A DNA stretch of 64,000 bases from Procambarus clarkii (Eukaryota; Arthropoda; Malacostraca; Decapoda; Cambaridae), in contig NC_091169.1 of the NCBI RefSeq assembly GCF_040958095.1, positions 8,403,380 to 8,467,379 on the forward strand. The letters are read 5' to 3'. Positions 61,574-64,000 of the stretch are shown one piece after another (position 1 is the stretch's first letter; every line of letters begins with the position of its first letter). The position numbers and the translations under genes are program-made. The notes beneath the pieces are model-generated. The model was not told where the DNA came from and searched no databases. It saw nothing but the letters and a program-made list of their open reading frames with translations.

Positions 61574-63082
61574 ACACCTTCCTAATTTCTGCAGAAGGGA
61601 CATTCGCTATTGCCTCATCCTCCTCCACTGTAGAATCATCAGCTGCGTTGTCTTGCTGTTCCTGTTGAAGGGCTTGGAGTTCTTCGGTGGTCAGTTCTTC
61701 GTTGTGTTCTTCCACCAATTCCTCCACATCATCATCATCCAATTCCAAGCCCATTTGCCGGCCCAGAGTAACAATTTCGTCAACAATAGGCACATCATTT
61801 CCAGGCTCAAACCCCTCAAAGTCTAGTTCTCTCACACATTCAGGCCACAATTTTCTCCAGCCAGAGATCAGGGTTCTTTGAGTCACTTCTTGCCAGGCTT
61901 TGTCAACGAGTTTTAAAGCACTACAAATATTAAAATGGTGTTTCCAGAACTCTTTGAGGGTGAGGTTTGTGGCTTCAGTCAGTTCAAAACATTTCCGGAA
62001 AAGTGCCCTTTCATAAAGTTTCTTAAAATTCACTATGATTTTCTGGTCCATAGGCTGAATTAGAGGAGTGGTGTTAGGAGGAAGGAATTTAACCGTGAGG
62101 AATTTATTGTATCTAGGCAACAAATCATCTTCCAACCCTGGAGGATGAGCAGGAGCATTGTCAAGGAGAAGCACAGCTTTGAGTGACAAATGTTTCTCCT
62201 GCAGATATTTTTCTATGGCAGGGCACACCACTTCATGCACCCACTCCGAAAAAATAAGCCTAGTCACCCATGCTTTTTTATTAGCCTTCCACATCACACA
62301 CAAATGGGTTTTCTGCACTTTATACTGTTTGAAAACCCTTGGATTTTCAGAATGATACACTAGCAAGGGTTTAATTTTCAAATCGCCACTCGCATTTGAA
62401 CACAGCACAAGCGTAAACCTATCTTTCATAGGCTTGTGTCCGGGCAAGGATTTTTCCTCATTGGTAATGTATATCCTCTTAGGCATTCTTTTCCAAAACA
62501 GTCCTGTTTCGTCACAATTAAACACTTGTTGCGGTAGGTATTCCTCAGCCTCTGCAAACTAAAAAATTCCGCAATAAATCGTCCAGCGGCTGGTTTGTCT
62601 GAGCTGGCTGCCTCCCCATGCCTTGTAACACTATGGATACCACTTCTCCTTCTAAATTTTTCAAACCAGCCCCTGCTTGCCTTAAACTCTTTCGTATCTG
62701 CATCACTCGTTGCAGGGGTTTTCTTTAGAAGGTCTTCGTGCAATACCCTGGCTTTCTCACAAATGATGGCCTCCGAAACACTATCACCCCTTAATTCCTT
62801 GTCGTGTATCCAAATTAATAACAACTTTTCCACTTCTCCAAGTATTTGTGGTCTTTGTTTCATCATTGTTCTTACTCCTTTTGCCACTTTAGCACTCATA
62901 ATCTCATTATTTTTCTTAAGTATAGTGCATATTGTTGATGTGACTTTGTTGTACTGCCTACAAAGTTCAGCAACACGTGTACCATTCTCATGCTTCCGAA
63001 TGATCTCTTGTTTCTCCTCTATTGTCATCCTCACATGGGCTTTCTGGCCTTGATCCTTACCACTGGCTTATTTGGGACCCAT
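61574..63082 (-). pseudogene. Tigger T1 transposase, HTH and DDD catalytic part
   Basis: The family start codon is at 63082-63080, but codon 5 is TAA (63070-63068) where T3 has AAG. Downstream, frame 63034-62426 reads MRMTIEEKQEIIRKHENGTR, VAELCRQYNKVTSTICTILK and RGWFEKFRRRSGIHSVTRHG (both HTH domains). A small indel near 62560 shifts to frame 62525-61572: MFNCDETGLFWKRMPKRIYI (Asp 5), LKAVLLLDNAPAHPPGLEDD (Asp 122), NTTPLIQPMDQKIIVNFKKL (Asp 160), the DDD triad of Tigger/pogo transposases, and an acidic C-terminal part LGRQMGLELDDDDVEELVEE. LINE-B5 then interrupts. Apart from the early stop and one shift, this part is complete. Confidence 0.9.
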
Positions 63083-63377
63083 GGTGAGATATATAATAAC
63101 AAATTGTATAGTCAAGTGACCAAAAATCCAACAAAACACTGAAAATCCGGGTGAAGAATTGATGTGGGATAGTCACTGGGTGCGAGACAATGGTAAACTG
63201 AGGGGCGGAGGGGCGACGATCACCAAACCACCACGCGCTAGGTCGCCCTGAACGCGTATCAACAAACTCGCGTTCCGAGGTAACCCTCGCCTTCCGAGAC
63301 ATATTTTCCGAGGAAATCCTGCTCGTATTCCGAAAAACTCGCATACAGGGACACTCGTGTTCCGAGGTACCACTGTA

Positions 63378-63664
63378 CTCTGACACTGAAAAAATTCTTT
63401 CTAACGTCTCTGTGGCTCATCTAGGTACTAAGTTTCCACCTGTGTCCCCTTGTTCGTGTCCCACCCGTGCTGAAGAGTTTGTCTTTGTCCACCCTGTCAA
63501 TTCCCCTGAGAATTTTGTAAGTGGTTATCATGTCTCCTCTTACTCTTCTGTTTTCCAGGGATGTGAGGTTCAGCTCCTTTAGCCTTTCGTCGTAGCTCAT
63601 TCCTCTCAGTTCCGGGACGAGCCTAGTGGCATACTGCTGAATCATCTCTAACGTTGTCTTGTGT
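63378..63664 (-). pseudogene. LINE-F ORF2 C-terminal fragment
   Basis: Minus-strand frame 63645-63421 reads MIQQYATRLVPELRGMSYDE, LNLTSLENRRVRGDMITTYK and GIDRVDKDKLFSTGGTRTRG. It is parallel to the LINE-B C-terminus but clearly a different family. The stop is at 63421. Confidence 0.85.
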
Positions 63665-63668
63665 TTAA

Positions 63669-64000
63669 CCCTTTAGTTGCGCTAGACATCATATGATGCA
63701 TTGAGTGACTTGCAGTAAATTGCACTCCACATCATATGATGCTTTGGAGTACTACGCAAGATTTAAACGGCCTTCGGATTCACAGGGTTCACCACACATT
63801 CATCAGGGATCTTGTAAACAGGGATCATTTAAAAAAAAAAATCGTGGGCCAAATTCCCGGGTGTTAGGGGCCTCAGTATTGAGTGAGCTACCAAGCCTGA
63901 TGCACACAGCATGAGCTCACAGCACTGCTGTTCAGCTTGTGACCACAGCATCGCTTAAAAATGCCATAATACACTTGTTCATGCTATTATGTAGCAATGA
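63669..64000 (+). mobile_element. TTAA element Mb3, 5' part, runs off the window
   Basis: TTAA at 63665-63668, then CCCTTTAGTTGCGCTAGACA. CATCATATGATG occurs twice (about 63688-63699 and 63730-63741), a palindrome in a ~40-bp direct repeat like that of PB-d. Further on, TCTTGTAAACAGGGATCATT, ATCGTGGGCCAAATTCCCGG and CAGCTTGTGACCACAGCATC match Mb1 (36200-36345). Whether it continues as a MITE or encodes a transposase cannot be seen. Confidence 0.82.

Larger units (their letters stand above)
55774..63375 (-). mobile_element. Tigger element T1, both ends present, split by LINE-B5
   Basis: TIRs CAGGGGTACCTCGGTTTAAG (55774) and the complement of CAGTGGTACCTCGGAACACG (ending 63375), TA at 55772-55773 and 63376-63377. 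Host DNA is LINE-F. Removing LINE-B5 leaves about 2.35 kb, a normal Tigger length. The transposase is on the minus strand in three pieces. This is the only Tigger here with both termini and the whole DDD domain. Confidence 0.92.
55131..63664 (-). mobile_element. LINE-F: CR1-like LINE 3' end, split by LINE-B6 and Tigger T1
   Basis: Three minus-strand pieces: tail and 3' UTR (55131-55237, tail unit GTACTCACCTAATT on the plus strand), 55669-55771, and 63378-63664 with coding sequence. The second and third join cleanly when T1 and one TA are discounted. TTAA element Mb3 cuts it at 63665. Confidence 0.8.

Noticed and set aside
1..64000. Host protein-coding gene
   Set aside because: Every recognisable coding segment belongs to a transposable element; no exon-like segment of a cellular family was identified, though short exons in the AT-rich gaps cannot be excluded.

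Overview
This window is animal nuclear DNA built almost entirely of transposable elements, and I find no host gene. LINE-encoded endonucleases and reverse transcriptases, DDD/DDE transposases of the piggyBac and Tigger/pogo types, a degraded DIRS-type tyrosine recombinase, tRNA-derived SINEs and an interstitial TTAGG stretch (the arthropod telomere motif) point to an arthropod. The mix of abundant CR1-like LINEs, piggyBac and DIRS suggests a decapod crustacean such as a crayfish; that last step is inference from recall of those genomes.

Layout. 1-760: piggyBac fragment (-) carrying the edge of a CR1-like insert (LINE-D). 760-1245: possible Penelope-like remnant. 1246-6656: I-like LINE with RNase H (LINE-E), broken by two short retroposons. 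6657-9305: L2/CR1-like LINE (LINE-G), partly duplicated in inverted orientation. 9306-11867: AT-rich DNA, a fold-back element holding TTAGG-like repeats, and a ~189-bp tandem array. 11933-21860: one RNase H LINE (LINE-A) split by a CR1-like LINE (LINE-B1) and by a piggyBac (PB-b), which is itself split by LINE-B2 and LINE-D. 21862-24505: LINE-G 3' part (-) holding a Jerky/pogo-type TIR element. 24506-26401: 5'-truncated piggyBac (PB-c). 26494-28800: decayed LINE-B3. 29183-33850: Tigger split by a TTAA element that is split by LINE-B4. 33853-35866: the ~189-bp array again, inverted, with a deleted Tigger inside. 36123-37597: TTAA MITE with internal repeats. 38960-50582: GC-rich DIRS-type sequence with an inserted LTR, which holds the best piggyBac in the window (PB-d). 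50583-53480: TTAA element containing a SINE, inserted in a Jerky-type transposase. 53483-55128: second repeat-bearing MITE. 55131-64000: CR1-like LINE-F, split by LINE-B6 and by a Tigger, which holds a near full-length LINE-B5, which holds another TTAA MITE; a further TTAA element opens at 63669.

How they work together. Autonomous families (piggyBac, Tigger, LINE-B, LINE-G) sit beside dependants that share their ends: TTAA MITEs with piggyBac-like termini, an internally deleted Tigger, and a SINE whose 3' end copies the LINE-G tail. Several insertions can be checked inside the window because an uninterrupted relative is also present, or because removing the insert rejoins an open frame. No complete undamaged transposase or LINE was found. 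The closest are LINE-B2 ORF2 (one in-frame stop) and PB-d (one 2-base deletion). The most unusual signal is in LINE-B: ORF2 has no AUG before its endonuclease domain and lies in the -1 frame relative to ORF1, with a canonical slippery heptamer inside the short overlap.
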